Assembly: GCF_016887565.1 (NCBI RefSeq)
Contig: NZ_CP069396.1
Location: forward strand, 6,368,001 to 6,432,000
DNA: 64,000 nucleotides
Direction: 5' to 3'
DNA from: Archangium violaceum
GTDB lineage: Bacteria > Myxococcota > Myxococcia > Myxococcales > Myxococcaceae
Below, piece by piece: positions 30,626 to 39,032 of the stretch (its first letter is position 1; each line of letters opens with the position of its first letter). The translations under genes and the position numbers were made by a program. A model generated the notes under the pieces. The model was given only the letters and a program-made list of their open reading frames with translations, had not been told where the DNA came from and ran no database searches.

Positions 30626-32281
30626 TCACTTCGTGAGGATGCCCTGCCAGAGCTGGCGCTCCTCGCTCCGCGGATCGTTCTCGACGCTGACGGGGAGATT
30701 GAAGATCAGCGTGGCGCGCTGGTCGGGGGTGTAGGCCGACCACTCGGGCAGACCCGGGTGATTCGGGTTCCCGGTGCGCGCGAAGGTCGCCCACGTCGTG
30801 CTCATCTGCTCGGCCAGCTTGAAGCGCTCGGGATCCTTTCCGGTGAGGCCGGGGACCAGGTCGGTGTTGTCGAACACGAAGGGGATCTCCACCGCGTGGG
30901 CGGACTTGAGCTTGCCCTCGAGGACCGGCGTCTCCCAGGTGAACAGGTACACGTAGACGGGGGCCTTGCCCTGGGCCACCTTGCGATCGGCGACCAGCAG
31001 CGACGGCGCCCGGAACATGTCACTGCCCGCGGAGATGATCAGCTCCGCGCCCGAGGCGTCGGGCATGCGCTTGCGGTAGTGGTCGAAGACCGGATCCTTC
31101 GCGTCGCCAGCGAGCCGCCCCAGGCCCATGCGCGCCATTCCATCGGTCATGGGCCCCAGCTTCCCGTAGAGGAACAGCGTCATCTCGTCCCTGTTGGAGC
31201 CGATCAACAGCGGCACGTCCGCCGAGACGGCGGGGGCCTCCGGGTCGAACGGATCCCGGGGCAGGACGGTCCCATCCGCCACGGGGGTGAACGGCGAGTT
31301 GAAGGTGAACCCTCCCGAGCGCTCCTTCTTCAGCACCACGCCCTGGGCATCCAGCAACTTCTCCAGGGGCACGTTCTGGAGTGCCTCGAGGTCTCCAGGC
31401 TTCACCCCGAGCTCGGTCACCAGCTCGCCGGTGATCGCGGCCGACTGCTCCGGCTTCAACGCGCGCACCAGGGCGCCGCTCTGGCTGATGGCCTTGTGGA
31501 ACAGCCCCTGGGCCGCGGGCAGCGCGAGCATCAGGGTCACCTTCATGCCTCCGCCTGACTCGCCGAAAATGGTGACGTTGCCGGGGTCCCCTCCGAAGGC
31601 GGCGATGTTGTCACGCACCCACTGGAGCGCCGCGACGATGTCGAGCATGCCGGCATTGCCCGAGGACTCGTTGGCGCCGCTGCCCGTGTACAGGTAGCCG
31701 AGCGCCCCGAGCCGGTGATTGAGCGTGATGACCACGACGTCGCCGCGCCGGGCGAGCGCGGTCCCGTCATAGAGGGCGGAGGAGCCGGAGCCCTCCACGA
31801 AGCCACCCCCGTGCAGCCAGACCATGACCGGCCGCTTCCGGCCGTCTCCCGCGCCCGGGGACCAGACGTTGAGGAACAGGCAGTCCTCGCTCATGGCCTG
31901 GGTGTCGGGAGCGATGATCGCCGCCACGACCTTTCGATCCACCGCCGAACCGATGGCACTGCGCTGGGCGCAGCGAGGGCCGTACTCGAGCGCATCGCGA
32001 ACGCCGCTCCACGACTCGGGCTTCGTCGGCGGCATGAAGCGGTTCTTTCCCGAGGTGGGTCCGCCGTACGGAATCCCCTTGAAGGTGTGGATGCCGTCGC
32101 GGTTGGAGCCGCGAACCTGACCCTGGGCGGTGTCCGCGATCACCGGACCCTGGTCCGGCAACTCGCGGCCCTTGTTCTCGCTCACCAGCGGTTTGTGGGC
32201 ACAGCCGCTCGCCAGGATCAGCGCGAGAAGGCCAACGAGCATGGACGGGGGACGTACAACGAACGGGCGAACAGGACTCAT
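30626..32281 (-). CDS. Lipoprotein type-B carboxylesterase
   Basis: 551-residue esterase/lipase of the carboxylesterase B family (alpha/beta hydrolase), hydrolysing ester bonds. The N-terminus carries a lipoprotein signal, VGLLALILASGC, so the enzyme is anchored to a membrane. The nucleophile elbow is FGESGGGMKV (usually G-E-S-A-G-G), the oxyanion hole is in VWLHGGGFVEGSGS, and the catalytic His is in HAVEIPFVFDN. The family landmarks TFKGIPYG and EDCLFLNVW are present. AGGAGG nine bases upstream fixes ATG 32281, so the first nine codons of the longer frame are excluded. Confidence 0.93.
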   Translation of the reverse strand: MSPVRPFVVRPPSMLVGLLALILASGCAHKPLVSENKGRELPDQGPVIADTAQGQVRGSNRDGIHTFKGIPYGGPTSGKNRFMPPTKPESWSGVRDALEYGPRCAQRSAIGSAVDRKVVAAIIAPDTQAMSEDCLFLNVWSPGAGDGRKRPVMVWLHGGGFVEGSGSSALYDGTALARRGDVVVITLNHRLGALGYLYTGSGANESSGNAGMLDIVAALQWVRDNIAAFGGDPGNVTIFGESGGGMKVTLMLALPAAQGLFHKAISQSGALVRALKPEQSAAITGELVTELGVKPGDLEALQNVPLEKLLDAQGVVLKKERSGGFTFNSPFTPVADGTVLPRDPFDPEAPAVSADVPLLIGSNRDEMTLFLYGKLGPMTDGMARMGLGRLAGDAKDPVFDHYRKRMPDASGAELIISAGSDMFRAPSLLVADRKVAQGKAPVYVYLFTWETPVLEGKLKSAHAVEIPFVFDNTDLVPGLTGKDPERFKLAEQMSTTWATFARTGNPNHPGLPEWSAYTPDQRATLIFNLPVSVENDPRSEERQLWQGILTK

Positions 32282-32356
32282 CTTTCGTTCCTCCTGGCGG
32301 CGAGCCATATCAAGAGGGCAGGCCGCGATCCGCCAGGAAGTGGAAGAGGGGTCCCG

Positions 32357-33592
32357 TCAGTCGACCAGCGCCTGATAGACGAGCTGGCGCAGCTGCGAGC
32401 GGAGCGGGTAGGCGCTCGAGGGGAGCAGTTGTGTCATGAACACGACGCTCAGCTGCTCGGCCGGGTCGACCCAGAAGGCGGTGCTCGCCATGCCGCCCCA
32501 GTGGTACTCACCCACGCTCGTCGGCGAGCGGTAGGCCACCGGGTCGATGACCACGCCGAAGCCGAGCCCGAACCCGACTCCGTCGAACCGCGTCTCGGCG
32601 AACAGCGGCCGGCCGAAGGTCGCGAGATCCTCACCCCGGGGCAGGTGGTTCCGGGTCATGTAGCGGACCGTGCGCGGGGAGAGCAGCCGCGCGCCGTCGA
32701 GCTCGCCGCCGTTCTGGAGCATCCAGGTGAAGCGCGTGTAGTCGCGCGTCGTCGACACCAGCCCGCCGCCGCCCGACAGCCAGGACGGAGGCTTCGTCAC
32801 GCGCTTGCCGGTCGCCTCGGCTCGCACCGGCAGGGGCTGCCCGGGAGCCATCGCGTACAGCGCGGCCAGGCGGCCCTGCTGATCCTCGGGGCACCAGAAC
32901 CCGGTGTCCCTCATCCCCAGCGGGCCGAAGATGCGCTCGGCGAAGAACGCATCGAGTGACTGTCCGGACACGACCTCGACGAGCCGGCCAAGCACGTCCG
33001 TCGCCACCGAATAGTTCCACTCCGCGCCGGGTTGGAACGTGAGCGGAAGCTCCGCCCAGGCGCGGACGGCCGCGGCCAGGTCGAAGCCCTCCGGCGCGTC
33101 GAACTCGAAGCCGCGGAGCCGGTAGAGCTCGTCGGTGACGTGCACCCGGTGGAAGCCGTACGTCAGCCCCGCGGTGTGCGTCAGCAGGTGCCACACGCGG
33201 ACGGGCTCCGTCGCGGGCACGGTGACCGGCTTGCTCGCCGGCCCTCCCACGTAGACGCGCGGCGCGGCGAACTCGGGCAGCCACCGGCTGACGGGATCCG
33301 ACAGCTCGAACGCGCCTTCCTCCCACAGCATCATCGCCGCGACCGAAGTGATGGGCTTCGTCATGGAGTAGATGCGCCAGACGGTGTCCGTCCCGACCGC
33401 GCGGCCCGCCTCCCGATCGGCGAGCCCGTACGACGTCAGGTGCGCCACCTTGCCGCGGCGCGACACCATCACCTGCCAGCCCGCGAGCCGCCCGTCATCG
33501 ACGTACCGCCGGAAATGCGTGTCGATGCGCCGCAGCCGCTGTGTATCCAGTCCGACCTCACCCGGGTCGACGTCGATGCCGAAGTCCGCCAT
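32357..33592 (-). CDS. Serine beta-lactamase-like hydrolase / esterase (class C fold)
   Basis: 411-residue member of the beta-lactamase/D-Ala-D-Ala carboxypeptidase/EstB family. The nucleophile motif SMTK (S-x-x-K) is near residue 76, and the second motif Tyr-Ser in WNYSVATDVLGRL occupies the Y-x-N position. The C-terminal third (GGMASTAFWVDPAEQLSVVF) replaces the K-T-G box by a His/Gly-type motif, as in EstB esterases rather than true beta-lactamases. No signal peptide, so probably cytosolic and an esterase. It lies 75 bases upstream of the lipoprotein esterase on the same strand. Confidence 0.88.
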   Translation of the reverse strand: MADFGIDVDPGEVGLDTQRLRRIDTHFRRYVDDGRLAGWQVMVSRRGKVAHLTSYGLADREAGRAVGTDTVWRIYSMTKPITSVAAMMLWEEGAFELSDPVSRWLPEFAAPRVYVGGPASKPVTVPATEPVRVWHLLTHTAGLTYGFHRVHVTDELYRLRGFEFDAPEGFDLAAAVRAWAELPLTFQPGAEWNYSVATDVLGRLVEVVSGQSLDAFFAERIFGPLGMRDTGFWCPEDQQGRLAALYAMAPGQPLPVRAEATGKRVTKPPSWLSGGGGLVSTTRDYTRFTWMLQNGGELDGARLLSPRTVRYMTRNHLPRGEDLATFGRPLFAETRFDGVGFGLGFGVVIDPVAYRSPTSVGEYHWGGMASTAFWVDPAEQLSVVFMTQLLPSSAYPLRSQLRQLVYQALVD

Positions 33593-33816
33593 GCATCGAC
33601 TGTCCTACCGGGACGCTGATCCGACGGCAAGACAAGAGGAGGCCCTCTCGTTGCCGCGCGAGCCACGTACGCGCGCTCGCATTGTGGTCCCGCTGGCGAC
33701 AGGTTCGTTGGGGGCGATGTGCTCCGCTACTCCGAGGAGAGGGCAGGGGGCGATCGCGTCCGTGCTGGTACGCGCCGTGCAGCCCTGTCCGTCTCCCTCT
33801 ACCCCGGAGAACGACG

Positions 33817-35148
33817 ATGATGAAGATGATGAGGCGCTCCGCACTTCTACTCCTTCCGGCGCTGCTCGGCCTCGGCTGTGGCGAGAGTGGCCGTGTGCCC
33901 GACGCCCCCGAGGAGCTCCAGGTCGAATCCTCCGCGCTGTCGGCGGTCTTCTCGGGCACGGTCCTGGACTCCAACCGCAGGCCGGTCCCGAACGCGCGCG
34001 TGACGGTGAATGGCATCGTCCTCTTCACCAACAGCGCTGGCGCGTATTCCGTCTCGGTGGAGGGCGCGACGGCGGGCTACCGGATCGACATCCGCAAGGA
34101 CGGCTACGGGCCGGTCAATCAGTTCAAGATCTCCGGTGAGCTCAATCAAGTGCATGTGCTCGGGAGGGCCTACATCCGCCAGATCAACCCCGCGGTCAGC
34201 AACCAGATCGTGGACACGGTCTCCGGCATCCGCGTGGAGGTGCTCCCGAACAGCCTCGGCACCGCCACGGGTACACCCGCGAAGGGCACGGTGGTGTTCT
34301 CCATCGCGCCGCACGACCCGGCCACGATGCCCGGTGACTTCACCGCCCGCAACTCGCTGGGACAGACGGTGGCGCTCGAATCGGTGGGAGCGGTGACGCT
34401 GTCGGCCGTGGACAGCCTGGGCAACACGCTCACGCTGCTCCCCGGAGCGACCATGAACGTGAGCCTGCCCGTACCCGCCTCCGTCGGTGGCACCATGCCC
34501 GCCTGCGTGCTCAACGCGACCTGCCGGACCGCGATGTGGCGGTTCACCCCGTCGACGGGCCTGTGGAACGAGCAGAGCGCGAACGCCCAGTTCAACACCC
34601 AGGGCACGTCGTTCCGGATCACCGGCATCCGCAACAGCACCATCGATCCCGCCGATGGTCTGGGGACCTGGAACGCCGACATCGAGCACACCAGCCCGTC
34701 CTGCTCGATCATCGAGTTCGTCAACATCCCGCTCGATTGCTACAACCCGCCGCCCGGCACGACGCCCGAGCCGGGAATCGAGCTGGCCTTCCAGCAGCAG
34801 CTCACGAGCGGGGCGCCCTGGTCGAAGAGCGCGGGGGTGCGCTCCAGCGCCTCGTTCATCGTGCTCTACAACCTCCGGGGCAACACCCCGCTGGATCTGT
34901 CCGCGGAGTTCCCGGCGGGCGCGCCCGCCTACTGCGCGGGCAACCTGTCCATCACCTCGACCCCGGCTCCCAGCGCGGGCTTCCCGGTGTACTGGGCCAC
35001 GGGCGGGGCCACGCGCTACAACACGGGCGCGCCGGCCCCCACGGCGGGCTACCCGAAGGACTCGAGCGGCAACCCGATCGACTTCGCCGACGTGGCGACC
35101 GGGAACCACCCGTGCAGCTCACACATCTATCTCCAGACGCACCCGTGA
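33817..35148 (+). CDS. Lipoprotein with carboxypeptidase-regulatory-like domain
   Basis: 443-residue lipoprotein. The signal MMKMMRRSALLLLPALLGLG ends in the lipobox GLGC. Residues about 45-115 form a carboxypeptidase D regulatory-like beta-sandwich (FSGTVLDSNRRPVPNARVTV, then TNSAGAYSVSV), and the central region carries Cys pairs (CVLNATCRT; CSIIEF, DCYNPP). The C-terminal 100 residues are Gly/Pro/Ala-rich and end near CSSHIYLQTHP. GGAGAACG before the ATG supports this start. No enzyme domain is recognised; likely surface-attached and structural or adhesive. Confidence 0.82.
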   Translation: MMKMMRRSALLLLPALLGLGCGESGRVPDAPEELQVESSALSAVFSGTVLDSNRRPVPNARVTVNGIVLFTNSAGAYSVSVEGATAGYRIDIRKDGYGPVNQFKISGELNQVHVLGRAYIRQINPAVSNQIVDTVSGIRVEVLPNSLGTATGTPAKGTVVFSIAPHDPATMPGDFTARNSLGQTVALESVGAVTLSAVDSLGNTLTLLPGATMNVSLPVPASVGGTMPACVLNATCRTAMWRFTPSTGLWNEQSANAQFNTQGTSFRITGIRNSTIDPADGLGTWNADIEHTSPSCSIIEFVNIPLDCYNPPPGTTPEPGIELAFQQQLTSGAPWSKSAGVRSSASFIVLYNLRGNTPLDLSAEFPAGAPAYCAGNLSITSTPAPSAGFPVYWATGGATRYNTGAPAPTAGYPKDSSGNPIDFADVATGNHPCSSHIYLQTHP

Positions 35149-35155
35149 GCTGAGC

Positions 35156-35746
35156 TCACCGGCCCGCGGTGATGGGCGGCTCGGGGGACTGGGTCCGCGC
35201 CCAGTCCTCCGCCGTGCGCCCGCTGGCGTCCCGCTTCTGGGCCGAGGCGCCATGCTGGCGCAGCCGCTCCGCCACGTCCGTACGGCCGAAGAGGCTGGCG
35301 AACATCAGCGCCGTCTGGCCCACGCCGTTGGACTGGTCCACGGCGCAGGGTTGCTGGAGGAGCAACTCGACGATGTCCGTGTGACCCTTGAAGGCCGCGC
35401 CCATCAGCGCGGTGTTCCCGCGTGAGTCACCGGAGCAGGCGTCCGCCCCCGCCGCGAGCAGCACCCGGGCCACCTCCGTGTGCCCGTGATACGCCGCGAG
35501 GATGAGCGGGGAGAAGCCCCGCTCATTCTGGACGTTCACGGGCGTTCCGGCCTTCACCAGGCCCGCGACCACCTCCACATCCCCCTCACGCGCGGCGGCG
35601 AGCAGGTAGCGCTCCGCGTCGCTCACCGCGAGCACGCGCCCCTCGGACGGGCGATCCCAGACGAACAGATAGCCAACCATCAGCGCCGAGCCCACCAGCA
35701 CCACCAGCGCCACCGAACCCAGGAGCACCATCACCTTGCGCAGCAT
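35156..35746 (-). CDS. Membrane-anchored ankyrin-repeat protein, catalase partner
   Basis: 196 residues: an N-terminal membrane anchor (VMVLLGSVALVVLVGSALMV) followed by four ankyrin repeats (for example GFSPLILAAYHGHTEVARVL, GNTALMGAAFKGHTDIVELL, GQTALMFASLFGRTDVAERL). It starts 45 bases after the periplasmic catalase gene on the same strand. A catalase gene followed by an ankyrin gene is known from katB-ankB of Pseudomonas, where the ankyrin protein is needed for full catalase activity; the same relation is inferred here, with the repeats in the periplasm. Confidence 0.88.
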   Translation of the reverse strand: MLRKVMVLLGSVALVVLVGSALMVGYLFVWDRPSEGRVLAVSDAERYLLAAAREGDVEVVAGLVKAGTPVNVQNERGFSPLILAAYHGHTEVARVLLAAGADACSGDSRGNTALMGAAFKGHTDIVELLLQQPCAVDQSNGVGQTALMFASLFGRTDVAERLRQHGASAQKRDASGRTAEDWARTQSPEPPITAGR

Positions 35747-35791
35747 CGATTCACTCCATGCGAGGACTTCGAGGGGGAGGGGAGGGAGGGA

Positions 35792-37321
35792 TTACCGGGC
35801 GGCCAGCGGCGCGATGGCGGCCTTGGCGTCGTCCACCTTGATGCCCACCGCCTTGGCCAGGCGCGTGCCGTAGTCCGCGTTCGCGCTGAAGAAGAAGCCG
35901 ACCATGCGCGCCTTCACCCGGGCGTCACGCACCTGACCCAGGTCCGCGGCGAGGTTCTTCACCAACCGCTCCTTCTCCGCGGGGGACAACGCCGCGTAGA
36001 AGGCGCCCGCCTGCGAGAAGTTGTCCGTCTTGGCGATCGGCGCCTGCTGCGTCGTCCCGCTCAGGGGCGCGCGGGACAGCAGGTACGCCGGCACGTCCTC
36101 GCTCTCCCGGGTGATGCTGGGCTCGTAGTTGACGTCCGACTTCGTATTGGCGGCGTTCATGTTGCCGCCCTGGTTGTTGTTGTTCACCTGGGCGCGGGCG
36201 CGGTTGATGGGCAGCTGCTGGTAGTTGGCGCCCACCCGGTAGCGCTGCGTGTCCGCGTAGGAGAACAGCCGGCCCTGCAGCAGCCGATCCTCGGAGGGCT
36301 CGATGCCCGGCGGCTGGACTCCGGGGGAGAACGCGGCCTGCTCCGTCTCCTCGAAGAAGTTGTCCGGCATCCGGTCCAGCGTGAACTTGCCCAGCTTGAT
36401 GGAGGGCGCCTTGTCCTCCGGCCACACCTTGGTGGCATCCAGCGGATCGAACGCGAACGCGTCCAGATCCTTCGGCTCGAGCACCTGCGCGCTCAGCTCC
36501 CACGACGGGAACTGCCCCTTGCCGATGGCCGTGTACAGGTCATGCGTGGCGTGCTGGAAGTCCTCGGCCTGCGTGCGCGCGGCCTCCTCGGCCGTGAGCG
36601 ACTTCACGCCCTGCAGCGACTTCCAGTTGAACTTGACGTAGCGCACCTCGCCCTGGGCGTTGACGAACTTGAAGGCGTGCACGCCGTGGCCATTCATCTG
36701 CCGGTAGTTCGCGGGGATTCCCAGGTCCGAGTAGACCTGCGTCAGCATGTGCGTGGACTCGGGGACGTGGGAGAAGAAGTCGAAGAAGCGGTTGGGATCC
36801 TGGCGGTTGGTGACGGGCGACGGCTTGAGCGAGTGCACCATGTCCGGGAACTTGATGGCGTCCCGGATGAAGAACACCGGCAGGTTGTTGCCCACCAGAT
36901 CCCAGTTGCCCTGATCCGTGTAGAACTTGAGCGCGAAGCCGCGCGGATCCCTCACCGTCTCCGGCGAGCCCTGCGGATGGATGACGGTGGAGAAGCGCAC
37001 GAACATCGGCGTCTTCTTTCCCTTGGCCGAGAAGATGGACGCGCGCGTGAGCTGCGAGAAGTCCCCGTAGCTCTCGAAGGAGCCGTAGGCCCCCACGCCT
37101 CGCGCGTGCACCACGCGCTCCGGAATGCGCTCACGGTCGAAGCGCGCGAGCTTCTCGATGAGGTGGAAGTCCTCCAACAGGATGCCGCCACGTGGACCCG
37201 CCGTCTTCGAGTTCTGGTTGGAGCCGACCGGCGCACCCGAGTCGGTGGTGAGCGGCGGGGGGTTGGCCAGGGCTGGACCACCCGTGAGCAGCGCCAGGAG
37301 GACCACGGATTTCAGGTTCAT
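35792..37321 (-). CDS. Periplasmic monofunctional haem catalase
   Basis: 509-residue small-subunit catalase that disproportionates hydrogen peroxide. A signal peptide (MNLKSVVLLALLTGGPALAN) precedes the mature enzyme, as in the periplasmic KatB group. Catalytic His72 is in ERVVHARGVGAYG, distal Asn145 in DLVGNN, and the proximal haem ligand Tyr355 in RLFSYADTQRYR. An Asn/Gln-rich patch (VNNNNQGGNMNAANT) follows. The ankyrin gene downstream and the operator array upstream (37434-37519) suggest regulated expression; no clear OxyR site was seen. Confidence 0.95.
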   Translation of the reverse strand: MNLKSVVLLALLTGGPALANPPPLTTDSGAPVGSNQNSKTAGPRGGILLEDFHLIEKLARFDRERIPERVVHARGVGAYGSFESYGDFSQLTRASIFSAKGKKTPMFVRFSTVIHPQGSPETVRDPRGFALKFYTDQGNWDLVGNNLPVFFIRDAIKFPDMVHSLKPSPVTNRQDPNRFFDFFSHVPESTHMLTQVYSDLGIPANYRQMNGHGVHAFKFVNAQGEVRYVKFNWKSLQGVKSLTAEEAARTQAEDFQHATHDLYTAIGKGQFPSWELSAQVLEPKDLDAFAFDPLDATKVWPEDKAPSIKLGKFTLDRMPDNFFEETEQAAFSPGVQPPGIEPSEDRLLQGRLFSYADTQRYRVGANYQQLPINRARAQVNNNNQGGNMNAANTKSDVNYEPSITRESEDVPAYLLSRAPLSGTTQQAPIAKTDNFSQAGAFYAALSPAEKERLVKNLAADLGQVRDARVKARMVGFFFSANADYGTRLAKAVGIKVDDAKAAIAPLAAR

Positions 37322-37433
37322 GACTGCCTCCGATGTGTGGGGGGTTAAGGCAGGTCGCTCCCAGAGCAGGCGGTGTGCCAGGGGGACACTCCTCGTGAAA
37401 TCAGGTATTTGGATTCAAGGCGCCCTCCGGATA

Positions 37434-37519
37434 CACCGATATTCCGGTACCGACACCGAAATATGGGTGGAGGAAAGTACCGATATACCGGTGTGAACAG
37501 GGGCACCGATATGTCGGTG
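37434..37519. promoter_or_regulatory. Array of four 16-base palindromic operators
   Basis: The 315-base gap between the catalase and the first SnoaL-like gene holds four similar 16-mers: CACCGATATTCCGGTA (37434), CACCGAAATATGGGTG (37454), TACCGATATACCGGTG (37478) and CACCGATATGTCGGTG (37504). Consensus CACCGATATNCCGGTG, a near-palindrome; the fourth is a perfect CACCGA/TCGGTG inverted repeat. Starts are 20, 24 and 26 bases apart, roughly two helical turns. The array is 113 bases from the catalase start and 118 from the SnoaL-like start, so it may serve either or both. The rest of the gap shows only a ribosome site (GAGGAG) near 37625. Confidence 0.75.
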
Positions 37520-37636
37520 TGTGTCGAGGTGCTTGCCTGCTGGCGGTGCGGAGAGCGCCTGGGGGCGCATCACATCGCGGGCCGCCCCTTCCACCTCAGA
37601 AGAGCGCCGAGTCCATCACGGCGAGGAGTCACTGGA

Positions 37637-38068
37637 ATGAACGACACCCAAGTACGACCCACCACCCACCAGCTCGATGACCGGCTGGAGATTCATGAGC
37701 TCCTGTCTCGCTACTACGTCGCCGTGGATGAGCACGACGCGGACGCCTGGGTTGCCCTGTGGACGGAGGAGGGTGTCTTCGACTCGGGATACCTCCACCT
37801 CGAGGGCAGGGCGCAACTCCACCAGTTCATGGCTGGCCACGATGTCCAGACACGGCACCTGGTGACGAATATCCGCACCGAGGTGCGGGGAGATCGTGCG
37901 CTGGCCGAGAGCTACATGCTCGTCGTGCCCAGGGTCGGCAAGCCCGAGGTGGTTGCCACGGCCAACTGCCGCTCCGAGCTGCTCAAGGTGGACGGACGCT
38001 GGAAGCTGGCTCGTCACACCTACAAGCCCGATCCCAGCTTCGTCCCGCCGAGCTCCCCCTCCGGGTGA
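37637..38068 (+). CDS. SnoaL-like (NTF2-fold) protein, first gene of the cluster
   Basis: 143-residue single-domain protein of the SnoaL_4/NTF2 type: LEIHELLSRYYVAVDEHDAD at residues 18-37, AWVALWTEEGVFDSG and a C-terminal sheet (SYMLVVPRVGKPEVVATANC, then LLKVDGRWKLARHTYKPDP). This cone-shaped fold serves dehydratases, cyclases and ring-hydroxylating dioxygenase small subunits. GAGGAG precedes the ATG. It leads a same-strand series of SnoaL-like genes but lacks the Pro-Cys-Cys-Asp motif found in the next three modules. Substrate unknown. Confidence 0.87.
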   Translation: MNDTQVRPTTHQLDDRLEIHELLSRYYVAVDEHDADAWVALWTEEGVFDSGYLHLEGRAQLHQFMAGHDVQTRHLVTNIRTEVRGDRALAESYMLVVPRVGKPEVVATANCRSELLKVDGRWKLARHTYKPDPSFVPPSSPSG

Positions 38069-38136
38069 GTCACATTCCTGGCAACTCCTGTCCATCCGGT
38101 ACCTGTTTCACTTCAACCCTCATCCGAGGAGGAATC

Positions 38137-38538
38137 ATGGACGAGAGCGCATCGAATGCGAAGCAAGACACGAAGCCAGAGTTCGAGCTCATCCGTCGGA
38201 TGTTCCTGGCGGGCGAGTCGATGCACGTGGAGAACTTCGTCAAATTCTTTCACGACGATGCCCTCTATCAATTCAGCAACTTTCCGCTCGCGTATGGCCC
38301 GCGCGGAATCATCGACAGCTCCCAGGGCTTCCTGGCGAAGGTCGGAGCGGTCGACCACCACATCAAGAACCTGTGGATGGTGAGTGCTGACACCGCCGTG
38401 TGCGAGATGAATGTGACGTACACGCGGCATGACGGAAAGGCCTTCACGCTCCCGTGCTGCGACACCATCCGCATCCAGGGAGGCAAGGTGCGGGAGCTTC
38501 GTATCTACATGGACATCACCCCAGTCTTCGCGGACTGA
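38137..38538 (+). CDS. SnoaL-like protein with PCCD motif (second of cluster)
   Basis: 133 residues, NTF2-fold. ELIRRMFLAGESMHVENFVK is the first helix pair, then FFHDDALYQFSNFPLAYGPR, and a C-terminal sheet VCEMNVTYTRHDGKAFTLPC with Pro-Cys-Cys-Asp at 106-109. It is closely similar to the C-terminal half of the glyoxalase fusion at 39033 (shared blocks ALYQF, GPRGI, D-MD/N-V-YTR-DGK, TLPCCD, YMDITPVFA/FMDIAPVFA), so one arose from the other by duplication. A strong AGGAGG stands before the ATG. The adjacent Cys pair could bind metal, form a disulphide or be catalytic; this is unknown. Confidence 0.87.
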   Translation: MDESASNAKQDTKPEFELIRRMFLAGESMHVENFVKFFHDDALYQFSNFPLAYGPRGIIDSSQGFLAKVGAVDHHIKNLWMVSADTAVCEMNVTYTRHDGKAFTLPCCDTIRIQGGKVRELRIYMDITPVFAD

Positions 38539-38556
38539 CGCGAGGGAGGAATCATC

Positions 38557-38946
38557 ATGTCGGAAGCAATCGAGGGAAGGCGTCAGGCACGTGTCGAGGC
38601 GATGCTCGCGGCGCTGATGAAGAAGGACCGGAAGGCATTCCTCAAGTACTTCAGCCCGGAGCTCCTCTACAAAGTGGGAGCCGCCGATCCCGTGCATGGC
38701 CCCGAGGCCTGTTGGAACGTCCTGGCGGGTATCTACACGAAGCTCGAGCCCACCGCCCACGACGTGCGGGGCACCTGGGAGATCGGCAACGTCGTCATCG
38801 TGGAGATGGATGCCAACTACGTGGCCCTGGAGGAGGGCAGGCGGCCCGTCGTGGTCCCCTGCTGCGACGTGTACCGCTTCGAGGGAGACCTCATCAAGGA
38901 GTGGCGGGTCTACCCGGATGCGTCGAGGACCGGCATCCGGGTCTGA
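38557..38946 (+). CDS. SnoaL-like protein with PCCD motif (third of cluster)
   Basis: 129-residue NTF2-fold protein: RVEAMLAALMKKDRKAFLKY, FSPELLYKVGAADPVHGPEA, then VVIVEMDANYVALEEGRRPV and VVPCCDVYRFEGDLIKEW, with Pro-Cys-Cys-Asp at 101-104. More distant from the other two PCCD modules but with the same order of elements. It starts 18 bases after the previous gene with a GAGGGAGG ribosome site, so it is co-transcribed. A strong GC hairpin follows before the fusion gene. Function unknown; the conserved dipeptide Cys-Cys in the barrel suggests shared chemistry. Confidence 0.85.
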   Translation: MSEAIEGRRQARVEAMLAALMKKDRKAFLKYFSPELLYKVGAADPVHGPEACWNVLAGIYTKLEPTAHDVRGTWEIGNVVIVEMDANYVALEEGRRPVVVPCCDVYRFEGDLIKEWRVYPDASRTGIRV

Positions 38947-38954
38947 CGCGGAGA

Positions 38955-38992
38955 GCCCCGCCCGGGGGCCGCGCGGTCCCCCCGGGCGAGGC
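38955..38992 (+). terminator. Strong GC hairpin inside the SnoaL-like cluster
   Basis: Fourteen-base arms with one mismatch (inner perfect part CGCCCGGGGG / CCCCCGGGCG) and a ten-base loop, nine bases after the stop of the third SnoaL-like gene and 40 before the glyoxalase-SnoaL fusion. No U-tract. It may attenuate transcription or stabilise the upstream mRNA so that the first three genes are expressed more than the fourth. Confidence 0.5.
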
Positions 38993-39032
38993 CATTCATC
39001 AAAGCATTCATCGACCGCGGAGGAGTCACACC

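Noticed and set aside
32357-33592. True class C beta-lactamase
   Set aside because: S-x-x-K is present but there is no signal peptide and the K-T-G box is replaced, as in EstB-like esterases.
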